Source: RQOF01 sp964461135 (GTDB taxonomy: Bacteria; Calditrichota; Calditrichia; RBG-13-44-9). From it: 64,000 nucleotides of DNA. Below are positions 9,761 through 19,003 of this stretch, one piece after another; position 1 is the stretch's first letter, and the number at the start of each line of letters is the position of its first letter. The notes under the pieces are model-generated. The model did not search any database and was not told the origin of the DNA. It saw only the letters and a list, made by a program, of their open reading frames with translations. A program made the translations under genes and the position numbers. Location: positions 48,203 through 112,202 of the forward strand of contig CAYWTB010000006.1 in the NCBI GenBank assembly GCA_964461135.1. Reading direction: 5' to 3'.

Positions 9761-10061
9761 GATTTAGATCCTTTCTTCTCTGCTGACCTGCACTCATTTA
9801 TATTTTTGTGAATTATATAACAATTGCAATCTTTATTTCCACGGCATTTTTATAACTAACATAGAGCAAATATTTTAGTAAAACTTATTATTTCAATATC
9901 TTATTAATATAAATCCCACAATCATGCCTTAGTTTACCATGATTGTGATTAACGTAATTTAGATTTCCGTAAGGAGAAAGAAAAGAAAAATAAAATTTTA
10001 TATCTGGACGGACCCCCTACCGCCGAAACCATGGAAAAATGATAGACTCAGAGCTTCAGTC
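9761..10061. promoter_or_regulatory. Upstream region of gdhA with a 10-bp inverted repeat
   Basis: This 301-bp stretch has no gene. It holds a perfect 10-bp inverted repeat at 9917-9926 and 9938-9947 (CACAATCATG and its complement, 11-base spacer), about 160 bp upstream of the gdhA start. No U-run follows it, so an operator is at least as likely as a terminator. The rest is AT-rich and should contain the gdhA promoter, but no box was assigned with confidence. Confidence 0.5.
10006..10024 (-). terminator. Possible weak terminator after the coaE-like gene
   Basis: On the minus strand, GGCGG and CCG-CC can pair around an 8-base loop with one bulged base. A long T-rich tract follows. It lies 38-56 bases past the stop of the CoaE-like gene. 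The stem is short, hence the low confidence. Confidence 0.35.
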
Positions 10062-10751
10062 TTACCGTCGGTTTTGTGCGGTATGGGGCATGACTTTATT
10101 GGAACGCATTTTTTTATTTGCCAGCTTTTCTAGATTTCTAGAGACTTTAGTGGTATTTCTTTCCAGCATGACCAGATCACCATCATTTTTAACTACATAG
10201 TCAGCCCAATTTACCTTTTCTTCCACCGGAATCTGTTTATTAATGCGGCCAGTAATCTCATTATCAGAGAGATTATCTCTCGCCTTAATTCGTGCTATCC
10301 GGTTGTTCATCGTTGAGGACACGACAATGACCACATCAAACATGTGTTCCAGACTGAGTTCATAGATCAGGGCGGCATCCACACAGATTATCCGGTATTT
10401 GCCGGATTCACGCGCCTGTTCAATCATTGTCACGATGCGTGAAACCATCTGGGGATGAACGATACGGTTCAGGCGCTCTGTCTTTGCTTCATCAGAAAAG
10501 GCCAGTGCAGCCAGTAGTTTACGGTTTAATTTCCCATTCCTGTAAAATATTCTACTTCCAAACACATTCTTCAATTCTTTTTTGATATCATCATTATTTT
10601 CAATTTCTTTTTTGGCTACCACGTCAGCATTAATTGATTTTGCTCCAAATTTTTCCAGAAACTGACAGACTGTGGTCTGGCCACATCCCATCCCACCGGT
10701 CACTGCAACCACAATGGAATCTAAATATTCCATAATCTGTTTACTCCTCAT
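10062..10751 (-). CDS. CoaE-like (dephospho-CoA kinase family) protein with altered P-loop
   Basis: The family phosphorylates dephospho-CoA in the last step of CoA synthesis. At 229 residues the length is normal. The hallmarks are in order: INADVVAKK (the D-x-D region), RIVHPQMV, a FDVVIVVSS strand, IKARDNLSDNEITGRINKQ and ADYVVKNDG. The Walker A loop, however, reads GGMGCGQTT: the lysine that contacts ATP phosphates is Gln25. The codon is CAG, so a single base change from AAG would give it. The first ATG overlaps the protease stop (ATGA); an internal ATG at 10733 is also possible. It may be a poorly active kinase, or a paralogue with another role while a true CoaE is encoded elsewhere. Confidence 0.75.
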   Translation of the reverse strand: MRSKQIMEYLDSIVVAVTGGMGCGQTTVCQFLEKFGAKSINADVVAKKEIENNDDIKKELKNVFGSRIFYRNGKLNRKLLAALAFSDEAKTERLNRIVHPQMVSRIVTMIEQARESGKYRIICVDAALIYELSLEHMFDVVIVVSSTMNNRIARIKARDNLSDNEITGRINKQIPVEEKVNWADYVVKNDGDLVMLERNTTKVSRNLEKLANKKMRSNKVMPHTAQNRR

Positions 10752-13700
10752 TTCATTATGATAAATTTGCCGTTTTTTTTCCGATCCTTTAAAACTGCTA
10801 CATAAATATATACCCCGCTATTCACAGGAGTGCCCCCCGAATTCTGCAAATTCCATTTTACCCCTCCGGTATAATTATCGCTCTTCAATTTAATAACGGC
10901 TTCACCATTGGCGGTAAAGATAAAAATTTCGCACCCTTTGGGAACATTTCCAAATGTGATTTTATCTTCTTCCGTACCGGGGCGCAATGGATTAGGAAAA
11001 ACAATAAAATTGTCCAGGTTTTCTACAGATTCCCGTACCAGAAAACGCTCACCCGTGTCGGCCATGATGGTTTTCCCCCAGATATCCTTCAATCCCTTCA
11101 TTCTTAAATAATAATCCGTACCCAGACTTCCCAAACGATTGCGACCGGTCAGGAAAACATGGATGATACGGTTATCCTGTTGATCCCTAACAGCTTTAAT
11201 TACATCATCTTCCGGCTCAATCATATAATTCGAAGTATCCTCCGTGCTTGACTGTTCCATGGGATGATTGAAAAAGAGCAGGAGTTCGTAGCGACTGGCG
11301 GCTTCAATTCTTTCCAGGTAAGGATTTTGTGGGGATGAATAAACTTCAAAGGGTACGATCAAACTATCAGTATAAAAAGGAATATTATAAATATTGCAGA
11401 GATTGTTGAGCAGCAACTTATATAATCTGCCGGAAAACTGTTGATCAAATCCCAATAAAATTCCGCGACCTCCCCGGGCACGTATGGTGGAAACCGGTCT
11501 CGCTGAATCCGGCAACAGAAGGTAATGCTCCACAGTAAAAGAATTTTCCCCCAGCGGCTTGTTAAATTCCACCATTACCTGATGATCAGCCTCCACCCTC
11601 AGGTTTAAATAGAAGGGGGGATTTTCCGCGCGGGCATAAACGGAACGCGCCGGGAGACTGAGTGGCTGGGGGAACAGACTGTCCACACTCTGGACGGAGT
11701 ATTCATACAGCCCGTCTTTAACGACCGTAGAATCAATAAAGAATGTATCTCCGGTTACAAATTGAAAGGTGGAAAAAGCAGTTTTATTTTTTCTGGTGAT
11801 AATGTATTCATTCGCACCTGTAACTGAACTCCATTGCAGGCCAATATGAAGAGTGTCTGCGCCGGTTGCAATTAGGCGGGTGGGAGGTGATGGACGCAAA
11901 GCGGGATGGTCCAGCTGCCAGACCATCAGGGAGGAATCGCCACTCATTAGTACCTGATTATCCGACAGGCGGGGACAGGCATTGGCATTAACGCCTGAGG
12001 TGTACCAGTTCACCTGATAAGCGTCATTCCTGAACTGGATATAATAAGCCCTGGGATACGGTGTGAAGAATATCTCATCCATCCCGTCAGAATCATAATC
12101 ATCAACCGTTACCCCACTGTATCTGTTCCTGCCGGTATTCACTTCATAAAAATTCTGCTCCCATACTGTTTCCAACTGTCCGGTTCCGGAAAGCTTTAAT
12201 ACCTGCAGAATCCAATATTGATTTTGTACGGAAGATTCTCCGACATATTCAGCCAGCTTCCGGGTGGCAATTGCAATTTCCGGAAGACCGTCGCCATCAA
12301 AATCACCAGTTCCAAAGCTATATGTGGCATCCTCCCCGCGCATTCTCATTGTTGTAAGCACCTGAAAATTATTTCCGGATGCCGCTTGATACAGAATCAG
12401 ATCCCCATCAGAATCACCCAGAATAATTTCCGGTTTTCCGTTACCGTCCATATCTTCAACACCGGCAAATGGAATTCCATAATTATTCTCTCCCCCTGTA
12501 GGATTCTGAAGATCCTGATTAAAAGAAACTGAAAAGTTCTGCAGGTTTTCCAACTGAAAAAGCTGCCATTGGTTATTGTGAAGGGCAATTATTTCCAGGG
12601 GTTCGCCCCCGCCCATATCAAACATTCTGGTAGCCCAGAAATCCTCTTGGGGAGAAATGACCGGAGAACCTGTAAAACCAGGCAGGTTTAATCCGGGGAA
12701 AAGGAAAGACGCCGGACCGTATCCGGCCAGCAGTTCCGGTCTGCCATCACCATCTGCATCAAAAATATCCCGTGGAAAAGCAGCAGTTTGACTTAACCGT
12801 ACCAATAGCGAATTTTGATTATAATTGAGGCTGCCGAGACGGTTACCCGGGTGACCAGGAATGCTGAAATTTCCCAATACGTCCCGCAAACCATCTCCGT
12901 CGATATCGACAGATTCCCCAAGTAGATAGCCTGAGCCTGCAGTTTCATGGATCAGGCTTATTGATTCATCAAAGGTATCCGGCATGGAAAGATCTAGATG
13001 AAACCAACGACCGTCATTATTATTTACCGTAACCAGTCCGGAACTATTAACAACTTCCAGGTAAAGTTCCATTTGCTGCCGGCCATCTTCCTGGGTGAGC
13101 AGAAAAGAATGTTCATTACTGCGATAACCGGATTCTCTGACCCGGAAAGGACCGGAAGAACCCGCATTGCGAAAGTACAAAGTTGCGCGAGTCTGATCAT
13201 CCGTCGTGAGTGATACCAAATAGCCATAATAATTTTTCACAACCATGGGTATGAATTGGATATCCTCATAATGTGGTGGTGTCCTGTCCAGGAAAATCAC
13301 CACCCTATTTACTGTTGTGCTGTTATCCCAATTTTGTATCTTGACTTCCAGGGTATATACCGAATCCTTCAGATTACGGGTATTCCAGATACCCAGGGTG
13401 TCAGAAACAATCCGGTTGCAGTTTTTACCGATTAATTCCATTTTAAGAGGATTTTCTGCCATTCCAAAAGAGAGACTGTACTCCCTGAAATCAGAACCGG
13501 TCGCGGTTCCGATAATAGCCACCGAAGAGTCCCCTGTTCCGGACCCGGTGTGGGGAAACTCAATCCGGGCCACCGTGGACTGGCTGCTCAGCAGGCTCTT
13601 ATAAGCATCTACCCGTCCGTGCCCATAATAAACATCCCATCCGGGATTTCCCAGATCCCGGCAGCCATTCTGCAGGGCGGACTTAATGATGGCAGAAGAT

Positions 13701-14980
13701 TCCTCAGGATCTGCCGACCAGAGTAAGGCTAAAATCCCGCACACTGCCGGAGCGGCAAAAGATGTCCCATTGTATTCTCCATAAGAATTACCCAGGCTGC
13801 AGGAAAATATTCCTTGTCCGGGTGCAACCACATCGATTTTTGATCCATAATTGGAAAATGAAGCCAGATCATCGTTTATATTGGTAGCACCTACCGCCAA
13901 AGTATTATCATAGGCAGCCGGGAAATGGAGAACTGTATTTCCCGAATTTCCGGCAGAGGCAACAAATATGACTCCCCGGTTCGTGCCATAGTCAACTGCT
14001 TCCTTTATCAGATGAGAAAAAACGATATCACCAAAGCTCATGTTGATAATTCTGCACCCATTATCCACAGCATAAAGAACAGCTTCTGCCACGTCATCCT
14101 CTTCCAGATATCCGCCTGCCGTGCCGGCACGCAGAGCCATCACTTTTGCCCCCGGCGCAATTCCCGCAATACCTGCCCTGTTATTGGTCAGGGCTGCCAC
14201 AATACCGGCCACCGGGGTACCATGCCCGCCCGGATATTCATCCATGGGATCATTATCCGGATTCAGGAAATCACCTTCATCCGGAAAACTGGGTGCATCC
14301 GTAAAATCCCAGCCGATTACATCATCTGTGTAACCATTCCCGTCATCATCCAGCCCGTTAAGGTCACCGGCATCCAGCCGGCCATTGTGATTCAAATCCT
14401 CCGTTGTATTCACCCATAACTGGTGCTGAAGATCTTCATGTAAGTAATCTATTCCCGTATCAATAATACCTACTATTATAGCTGAATCTCCCTGCTGGAT
14501 ATCCCATGCTTCGGGCATTCTTATTCTGGAAAGTGCCCATTGCTGGTCGTATAGCGAATCATTGGGAATTAAATGAATGCGGAACGGATGGTTCTTTTCC
14601 GCCCACAGGATATCAGAAGAATTATTCAGATTGTCCAGCAGTTCGTTGTCTGAACGATCTGTTTCAATTTCAAATTTATAGATATCGGAGAAGGGATGAG
14701 TACCGTGCAGGTTTTTTGATGCCAGAGATCCTTTGAATGAAATTGACCGTACAAAAAATTCTTTTTCAACCGAGTTTTTCCACGGTAACATGTCAGAAGG
14801 ATGGATAACAAAATCCGGCCCGCCCGGCTGGATTTTGATAATAAATTCATCCGTACGACCCGGCTGGATAAAAAGCATCAACATCCAGAAAAAAAAGGTG
14901 CTGAGCAGGAGAAATTTATGAAATAAGGGGCAATTGCCCCTTCCAGATGGTATCAGGTATATTTTCACAAATCGAAACAA
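10748..14980 (-). CDS. Secreted subtilisin-family (S8) protease with FG-GAP repeats and C-terminal sorting-like domain
   Basis: The protein has 1410 residues. A hydrophobic segment at about 22-40 forms a signal peptide. The S8 domain spans about 145-470 with Asp174 (IIDTGID), His253 (GGHGTPVAG), oxyanion Asn345 (ASAGNSG) and Ser407 (NGTSFAAP). An Asp-rich stretch at 195-245 (DLNHNGRLDAGDLNGLDDD) looks calcium-binding. The middle holds FG-GAP/VCBS-like repeats (DIDGDGLRD, DADGDGRPE, DMDGNGKPE, DFDGDGLPE, DYDSDGMDE), then a fibronectin-type region. The last ~85 residues (VFPNPLRPG to VNSGVYIY to KFIIMK) match FlgD/Por-secretion-type C-terminal domains. It should be exported, probably to the cell surface. 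The stop overlaps the CoaE-like gene start. Confidence 0.9.
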   Translation of the reverse strand: MFRFVKIYLIPSGRGNCPLFHKFLLLSTFFFWMLMLFIQPGRTDEFIIKIQPGGPDFVIHPSDMLPWKNSVEKEFFVRSISFKGSLASKNLHGTHPFSDIYKFEIETDRSDNELLDNLNNSSDILWAEKNHPFRIHLIPNDSLYDQQWALSRIRMPEAWDIQQGDSAIIVGIIDTGIDYLHEDLQHQLWVNTTEDLNHNGRLDAGDLNGLDDDGNGYTDDVIGWDFTDAPSFPDEGDFLNPDNDPMDEYPGGHGTPVAGIVAALTNNRAGIAGIAPGAKVMALRAGTAGGYLEEDDVAEAVLYAVDNGCRIINMSFGDIVFSHLIKEAVDYGTNRGVIFVASAGNSGNTVLHFPAAYDNTLAVGATNINDDLASFSNYGSKIDVVAPGQGIFSCSLGNSYGEYNGTSFAAPAVCGILALLWSADPEESSAIIKSALQNGCRDLGNPGWDVYYGHGRVDAYKSLLSSQSTVARIEFPHTGSGTGDSSVAIIGTATGSDFREYSLSFGMAENPLKMELIGKNCNRIVSDTLGIWNTRNLKDSVYTLEVKIQNWDNSTTVNRVVIFLDRTPPHYEDIQFIPMVVKNYYGYLVSLTTDDQTRATLYFRNAGSSGPFRVRESGYRSNEHSFLLTQEDGRQQMELYLEVVNSSGLVTVNNNDGRWFHLDLSMPDTFDESISLIHETAGSGYLLGESVDIDGDGLRDVLGNFSIPGHPGNRLGSLNYNQNSLLVRLSQTAAFPRDIFDADGDGRPELLAGYGPASFLFPGLNLPGFTGSPVISPQEDFWATRMFDMGGGEPLEIIALHNNQWQLFQLENLQNFSVSFNQDLQNPTGGENNYGIPFAGVEDMDGNGKPEIILGDSDGDLILYQAASGNNFQVLTTMRMRGEDATYSFGTGDFDGDGLPEIAIATRKLAEYVGESSVQNQYWILQVLKLSGTGQLETVWEQNFYEVNTGRNRYSGVTVDDYDSDGMDEIFFTPYPRAYYIQFRNDAYQVNWYTSGVNANACPRLSDNQVLMSGDSSLMVWQLDHPALRPSPPTRLIATGADTLHIGLQWSSVTGANEYIITRKNKTAFSTFQFVTGDTFFIDSTVVKDGLYEYSVQSVDSLFPQPLSLPARSVYARAENPPFYLNLRVEADHQVMVEFNKPLGENSFTVEHYLLLPDSARPVSTIRARGGRGILLGFDQQFSGRLYKLLLNNLCNIYNIPFYTDSLIVPFEVYSSPQNPYLERIEAASRYELLLFFNHPMEQSSTEDTSNYMIEPEDDVIKAVRDQQDNRIIHVFLTGRNRLGSLGTDYYLRMKGLKDIWGKTIMADTGERFLVRESVENLDNFIVFPNPLRPGTEEDKITFGNVPKGCEIFIFTANGEAVIKLKSDNYTGGVKWNLQNSGGTPVNSGVYIYVAVLKDRKKNGKFIIMK

Positions 14981-15026
14981 CTACAATTTATTTCAAATAT
15001 GTTTTAATGACAGAATACAATGAAGA

Positions 15027-16484
15027 TTATCCGGAACCCATTTTCTTTTTCAGCATAATTTTCTGGAGATCTTCAATTTTCCTTTTGAACCGGCTGTTTT
15101 CCGGATCTTTATCCAGTAGCTGGTTAAAAACTTCAATAGCCTCCTCAAACCGGCCCTGAGCTATATAAATTTCACCCAGGGTTGGGGATAAAATCGGAGG
15201 CTTTACAAATTTGGATCTGGATTTCTCCTGTACCGGTTCCTCAGGAACATCGGTATCCTGAGGGCTTTCATCCGGTACGACCGCTGACCTTTCCTCCGCT
15301 CCCGGCAACACGGCTGAATCAAAATCCTCCTCTTTGGGGAAGTCTATTTCATTTTCCGGAATCGATGGCTCCTTTTTCTCCGGTTCTTCAAAATCCTCCG
15401 TTACCATCCCGGGTTCCTGTTCATCTTCAGGTAGAGATAGCTCCTCAAAACCGCTATCCTTGTCCTCCTCAATTTTCTCCTCGTCATCTTTAATAACATC
15501 CGAAACAAACGTGGTGAAATCCAGGAACTCATCATCCGGTGTTTTTTCAGGCTTTTCCTCTCCTGTTGTCAATTCGTCTGTTTCCTGGTCCACCTGATCT
15601 TTTTCTTCCGGTATTTCATCCTGATCGGGGGACAGTTCCTCAAATATTGTTTCTTCGTCCGGTTTTACATGCTGTACATCTTCATGCTCCTGTTTCCCAC
15701 TGACCTGCTCCTCCGGGATCTCCGATTCAGGGCTGTCCTCCCTGCTTTCCTTAAAAAATGATTCTATGGCAGAAGTAAATTCATCTGCACTCACTATTTC
15801 ATCTTCATCTAATTCCGGTTTTTCTTCCTCAGCAGGACTTTCCATAGTTCCCGTCGGCTTCTCTTCGCCGGTGTCTGCAGTGGATTCACTATCCGTATTG
15901 CGGAATACTTCATTAAGAGCTTTTTCAAAATCATATTCCTCTTCGCCGCTTTCTACCACAGTGTCCAGAATTTCTTCCAGATTTACTTCACGTCCTGTGT
16001 CCTTCTCAACCGAAGGCGATCCTTCCTGTTGCAAGGTTTCTTCACTGACAGCTGTTTCCGAAGCAGACTGATCAAATGAAGGGCTTTCCTGCGAGGGTAG
16101 ATAATTTACGGAAGCATCCTTATTCAATGAATCTATGAGATAAGATTGTAAATTACTTTCCCGTGAGTCATCATTCAGATTCAAAATATCATTAATAGCT
16201 GAGAGAATTTCCCAGGCGCGGGGATTATTAGGATCGTAAGCCAGTGCTTTTTCCAGTTCTTTTTTGGCATCGGTATAATTCTTAATATGATAATGTGCCG
16301 TTCCAAGAATAAAGTGACCAAATGAATAATGTGGGTTTTTAGCCAGGCCTTTGTTACAAATGTCAATCGCCTTCTGAAATTCACCATCGTCAATGAGACG
16401 CGCAGCCAGATGGGCAAAAGCCAGGGAATCCGGATTTTTCTCTAAAAATTGTTCCAAATTTTCGACTGAAAAAAAATGTGTCAT
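15027..16484 (-). CDS. Acidic TPR protein with long disordered linker
   Basis: The protein has 485 residues. TPR repeats lie at both ends: about residues 19-97 (LAFAHLAARLIDDGEFQKAIDI, NPHYSFGHFILG, NPRAWEILS) and about 434-477 (LGEIYIAQGRFEEAIEVFNQLL). The roughly 330 residues between are dominated by Glu, Asp, Ser and Pro and are predicted to be disordered. There is no signal peptide, so it is probably cytoplasmic and mediates protein contacts. It lies 45 bp downstream of lptE and 46 bp upstream of the protease gene on the same strand. AGAGG precedes the ATG. No specific function is recognised. Confidence 0.7.
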   Translation of the reverse strand: MTHFFSVENLEQFLEKNPDSLAFAHLAARLIDDGEFQKAIDICNKGLAKNPHYSFGHFILGTAHYHIKNYTDAKKELEKALAYDPNNPRAWEILSAINDILNLNDDSRESNLQSYLIDSLNKDASVNYLPSQESPSFDQSASETAVSEETLQQEGSPSVEKDTGREVNLEEILDTVVESGEEEYDFEKALNEVFRNTDSESTADTGEEKPTGTMESPAEEEKPELDEDEIVSADEFTSAIESFFKESREDSPESEIPEEQVSGKQEHEDVQHVKPDEETIFEELSPDQDEIPEEKDQVDQETDELTTGEEKPEKTPDDEFLDFTTFVSDVIKDDEEKIEEDKDSGFEELSLPEDEQEPGMVTEDFEEPEKKEPSIPENEIDFPKEEDFDSAVLPGAEERSAVVPDESPQDTDVPEEPVQEKSRSKFVKPPILSPTLGEIYIAQGRFEEAIEVFNQLLDKDPENSRFKRKIEDLQKIMLKKKMGSG

Positions 16485-16529
16485 TTAAACCTCTTTGACC
16501 ATTTTATAAATGAATAGACTTATTCAATT

Positions 16530-17030
16530 TTACCATGCTCCGATGGTTTTTGTAATAATATCATCAACAATTTGGTCAATTGCAACCGAATTAGCCTCAT
16601 CAATCTCCGTTCGTCCCGCACCACCCGGTATTACACCATATCGTGATATGGTTTCCGCCCACAAAGGCTTATCAGTATGCGTATTCTGACAATCCACTTT
16701 TACCGTCAGTACCATTTGAAACTGCTGCACCTGTTCCTGTGGTGTAAAACTTACCGGTCTTTGCTGAAGTGATACCAGACCGCCACTTAAAATTAAATCA
16801 GCATCTTTCTTAATTTCAATAATTTTCAGAGAGTTATCCTGGATAAAAGAACTGGTCAATCTCTGCATAAACTCTTCCCATAATCCCGGATAATCCGTTC
16901 TATCGGTAAAATCCTCAATATAAATAGTTTTCAGATAAGAGGGTAATGCTCCTCTGAATGAGTATTTAAAACAGGAACATGATAGTACCAGAACCAAAAA
17001 AATAAACGTAAGGAATTTATTCCAGGTCAT
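16530..17030 (-). CDS. lptE: LptE-like LPS-assembly lipoprotein
   Basis: The protein has 166 residues from the preferred start at 17030. An upstream start at 17102 lies deep inside the preceding gene and would put 24 residues before the signal peptide. The signal peptide KFLTFIFLVLVLSCSC ends in a lipobox-like cysteine. After it comes the YSFRGALPSYLKTIYIEDF strand that is typical of LptE in Bacteroidetes-like bacteria. It then has the alternating strand-and-helix pattern ending in EANSVAIDQIVDDII. LptE plugs the LptD barrel that inserts lipopolysaccharide into the outer membrane. It overlaps the upstream sigma-54 activator gene by 14 bases, a recurrent gene order in the FCB group as far as I recall. 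Confidence 0.75.
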   Translation of the reverse strand: MTWNKFLTFIFLVLVLSCSCFKYSFRGALPSYLKTIYIEDFTDRTDYPGLWEEFMQRLTSSFIQDNSLKIIEIKKDADLILSGGLVSLQQRPVSFTPQEQVQQFQMVLTVKVDCQNTHTDKPLWAETISRYGVIPGGAGRTEIDEANSVAIDQIVDDIITKTIGAW

Positions 17031-18156
17031 AATCTTTAAGTTTTCGGTATAATGTCCGCTCACTGATTTGAAGTGCCTGAGCGGCTTTTCTCTTGTTACC
17101 ATTAAATTTGGACATGGCCTTCCTGATCATCTGTTTTTCCACTTCCTCCATCGGCTGAACATCATCCTGATATGAGACATCCTCGACATCCTGAGGGATA
17201 ACTTGATGATTAAAATTGCGGTTCAGATTGAGAAGAATTTCCTTCATATCTCTGATCTCGACGCCCAGAGAGAGGAGTGCTTTATATATCAATTCCCTCT
17301 CAGCCTGTTCCACACTGGTATGTACCGGCATAGGAAGGGCAGATGAAAATTCCGGGATTTCCTGATAGTGATACAAGTGCTCCCGCACCATTTCCGCATC
17401 AACACTCTTCCCGGCAGCTAATATTATAATGGATTCAACAAAATTTTTCAGTTCGCGTATGTTTCCATACCAGTTGTAATTCTTAATCAGTTCAATCGCT
17501 TCGTGAGTAAATCCCTGAAACTGTAAATTGTTTCCGGTAAGTGTCTCCTTTACAAAATAATCCAGCAACAAAGGAATGTCCTGTTTTCGTTCCCTAAGAG
17601 GCGGAACATAGAGGGTAATGGCTTTCAGGCGATAATAGAGATCTTTTCTGAAATGTTTCATCTCTACCATTTTGGAAAGATCCCGGTTAGTAGCAGCCAG
17701 GATCCGTACATCCACCTTACGCAAATCGCCACTTCCCACTCTCATGAACTCGCCGGATTCCAGCACCCTCAATAATTTTACCTGGGTCTGTATCGGTGTT
17801 TCTCCAATCTCATCAAGGAAAATGGTACCCCCGTCTGCCAGTTCAAAATATCCTTTTTTCAAGGCTATCGCTCCGGTAAAAGCCCCTCTTTCATGACCAA
17901 ACAGTTCACTTTCCAGTAAACCTTCCGGAATGGCTCCGCAATTAACGGAAAGCATCTGATGTTTCTTCCGCGGGCTTAATTCATGGATGGCCTTGGCAAC
18001 AACCTCTTTTCCAACCCCGCTTTCTCCGGTAATCAACACCGAAATATTGGTAGGAGCAACCGACATGATCAGCTCCACTACTTCCCGGATCTTTTCGGAC
18101 TCCCCGATTATGTTCACTTTTTCCTGAATTTTCTTATAGGTGTTAAGTACCGACAT
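17017..18156 (-). CDS. Sigma-54-dependent transcriptional activator without receiver domain
   Basis: The protein has 379 residues from the ATG at 18156, which has GAGG five bases upstream; a GTG two codons earlier is possible. The AAA+ domain begins almost at once (about residue 17): Walker A GESGVGKE, the sigma-54-contacting GAFTGA loop, GGTIFLDEIGE (Walker B) and the PPLRERKQDIPLL region. A Fis-type helix-turn-helix (GNKRKAAQALQISERTLYRKLKDY) ends the protein. It lacks the phosphoacceptor domain, as in PspF, so activity must be controlled by partners or by expression. The overlap with lptE suggests an envelope-related role. Confidence 0.9.
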   Translation of the reverse strand: MSVLNTYKKIQEKVNIIGESEKIREVVELIMSVAPTNISVLITGESGVGKEVVAKAIHELSPRKKHQMLSVNCGAIPEGLLESELFGHERGAFTGAIALKKGYFELADGGTIFLDEIGETPIQTQVKLLRVLESGEFMRVGSGDLRKVDVRILAATNRDLSKMVEMKHFRKDLYYRLKAITLYVPPLRERKQDIPLLLDYFVKETLTGNNLQFQGFTHEAIELIKNYNWYGNIRELKNFVESIIILAAGKSVDAEMVREHLYHYQEIPEFSSALPMPVHTSVEQAERELIYKALLSLGVEIRDMKEILLNLNRNFNHQVIPQDVEDVSYQDDVQPMEEVEKQMIRKAMSKFNGNKRKAAQALQISERTLYRKLKDYDLE

Positions 18157-18965
18157 TTCCACCTCGTTTCAATCATTGAAAAATAGTTGGATAAATCAAA
18201 AAAATCAAGTATTTGTTACGAACCTTCCTGGAACAAAATTTATACATTTTCAATTCCGACGGGTTCTACGAGTTTCCATCTTTTTTACATTTTCTCCGGT
18301 GGTATTTCCCGGAGACAGTTTCAGTCATTTGTAAATCGCTATAATCTATGCTAATCTATAAAAACATTTTCCTTACGTCATAACTATGAAAATTTGTGAA
18401 AATCGAAATTCTCCAGACTATCACTCAAAATATTACGGGGAGATTCCCCGGGAAAAATTGGAAACCAAAAGACCCGCATCACAGATTAAACAAACTTAAC
18501 ATTTTGAAGACAATCTAAGATTTGATCCTATGCTGTAAACGTGCCGAAGTATTCGACTAGTACTAAATGCTCTTCAGAATCCATGATGGCACTCACAGCA
18601 GTAATGAAGGAAATAGCAAAGACCATCTAATATTCGGAACATTAAGCTACCAATAAATTTTTATTTCAAGTTATAAATTTTATATAGTTCTTAAAATTAA
18701 TTAAGGCTTTTAAAAAGCATTACATTTTAATATAATAGTACCCGAATTTTTCTTCTGACTGTTTATCGTTCCCGGAGTCGGTCAGGAAACATAAGGTGGT
18801 CCGGAGCGGGAGTCAGGGACAGAATATTTGGGTAGCATAGCGTGAGAATCTTTAATATTTTAATTTAAACTGTGGGATTGAGAACTCAACCATTTTCTGA
18901 AATAGTATTAAAGAAACTTCCTTATTTATCCGATATAAATAGAGTAGATGCAGCTAACTCCAAAC
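18157..18965. other. Long non-coding interval between divergent sigma-54 activator and histidine kinase genes
   Basis: About 800 bp without a supportable gene, AT-rich and with stops in all frames. It must contain the divergent promoters. A small hairpin (GGGGA/TCCCC, 3-base loop) lies at 18437-18449. A TATAAT sequence lies near 18731, just after a short inverted repeat (GCTTTT...AAAAAGC), and a GC-richer patch covers about 18771-18831. A non-coding RNA or a decayed gene is possible, but neither is demonstrated. Confidence 0.4.
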
Positions 18966-19003
18966 GGAGGTGATGGAAGTGCGTCAGGGATGAATTATTA
19001 ATG
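18966..19003 (+). promoter_or_regulatory. Leader with coupled micro-ORFs before the histidine kinase
   Basis: A strong GGAGG (18966-18970) is followed not by the kinase start but by a micro-ORF (ATG 18973 or GTG 18979, stop 18991-18993). Its TGA overlaps a second ATG (18990) as ATGA. That three-codon ORF ends in a TAA which overlaps the kinase ATG at 19001 as TAATG. The arrangement would allow translational coupling. The kinase also has its own weak AGGGA ten bases upstream. Confidence 0.4.

Noticed and set aside
18583..18600. TGGCAC as a second sigma-54 promoter before the histidine kinase
   Set aside because: The GC doublet is at the wrong distance and TTGC is missing.
18518..18630. Short open frame of about 34 codons in the non-coding interval
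   Set aside because: It has only a GTG start, no ribosome-binding site and no recognisable protein features.
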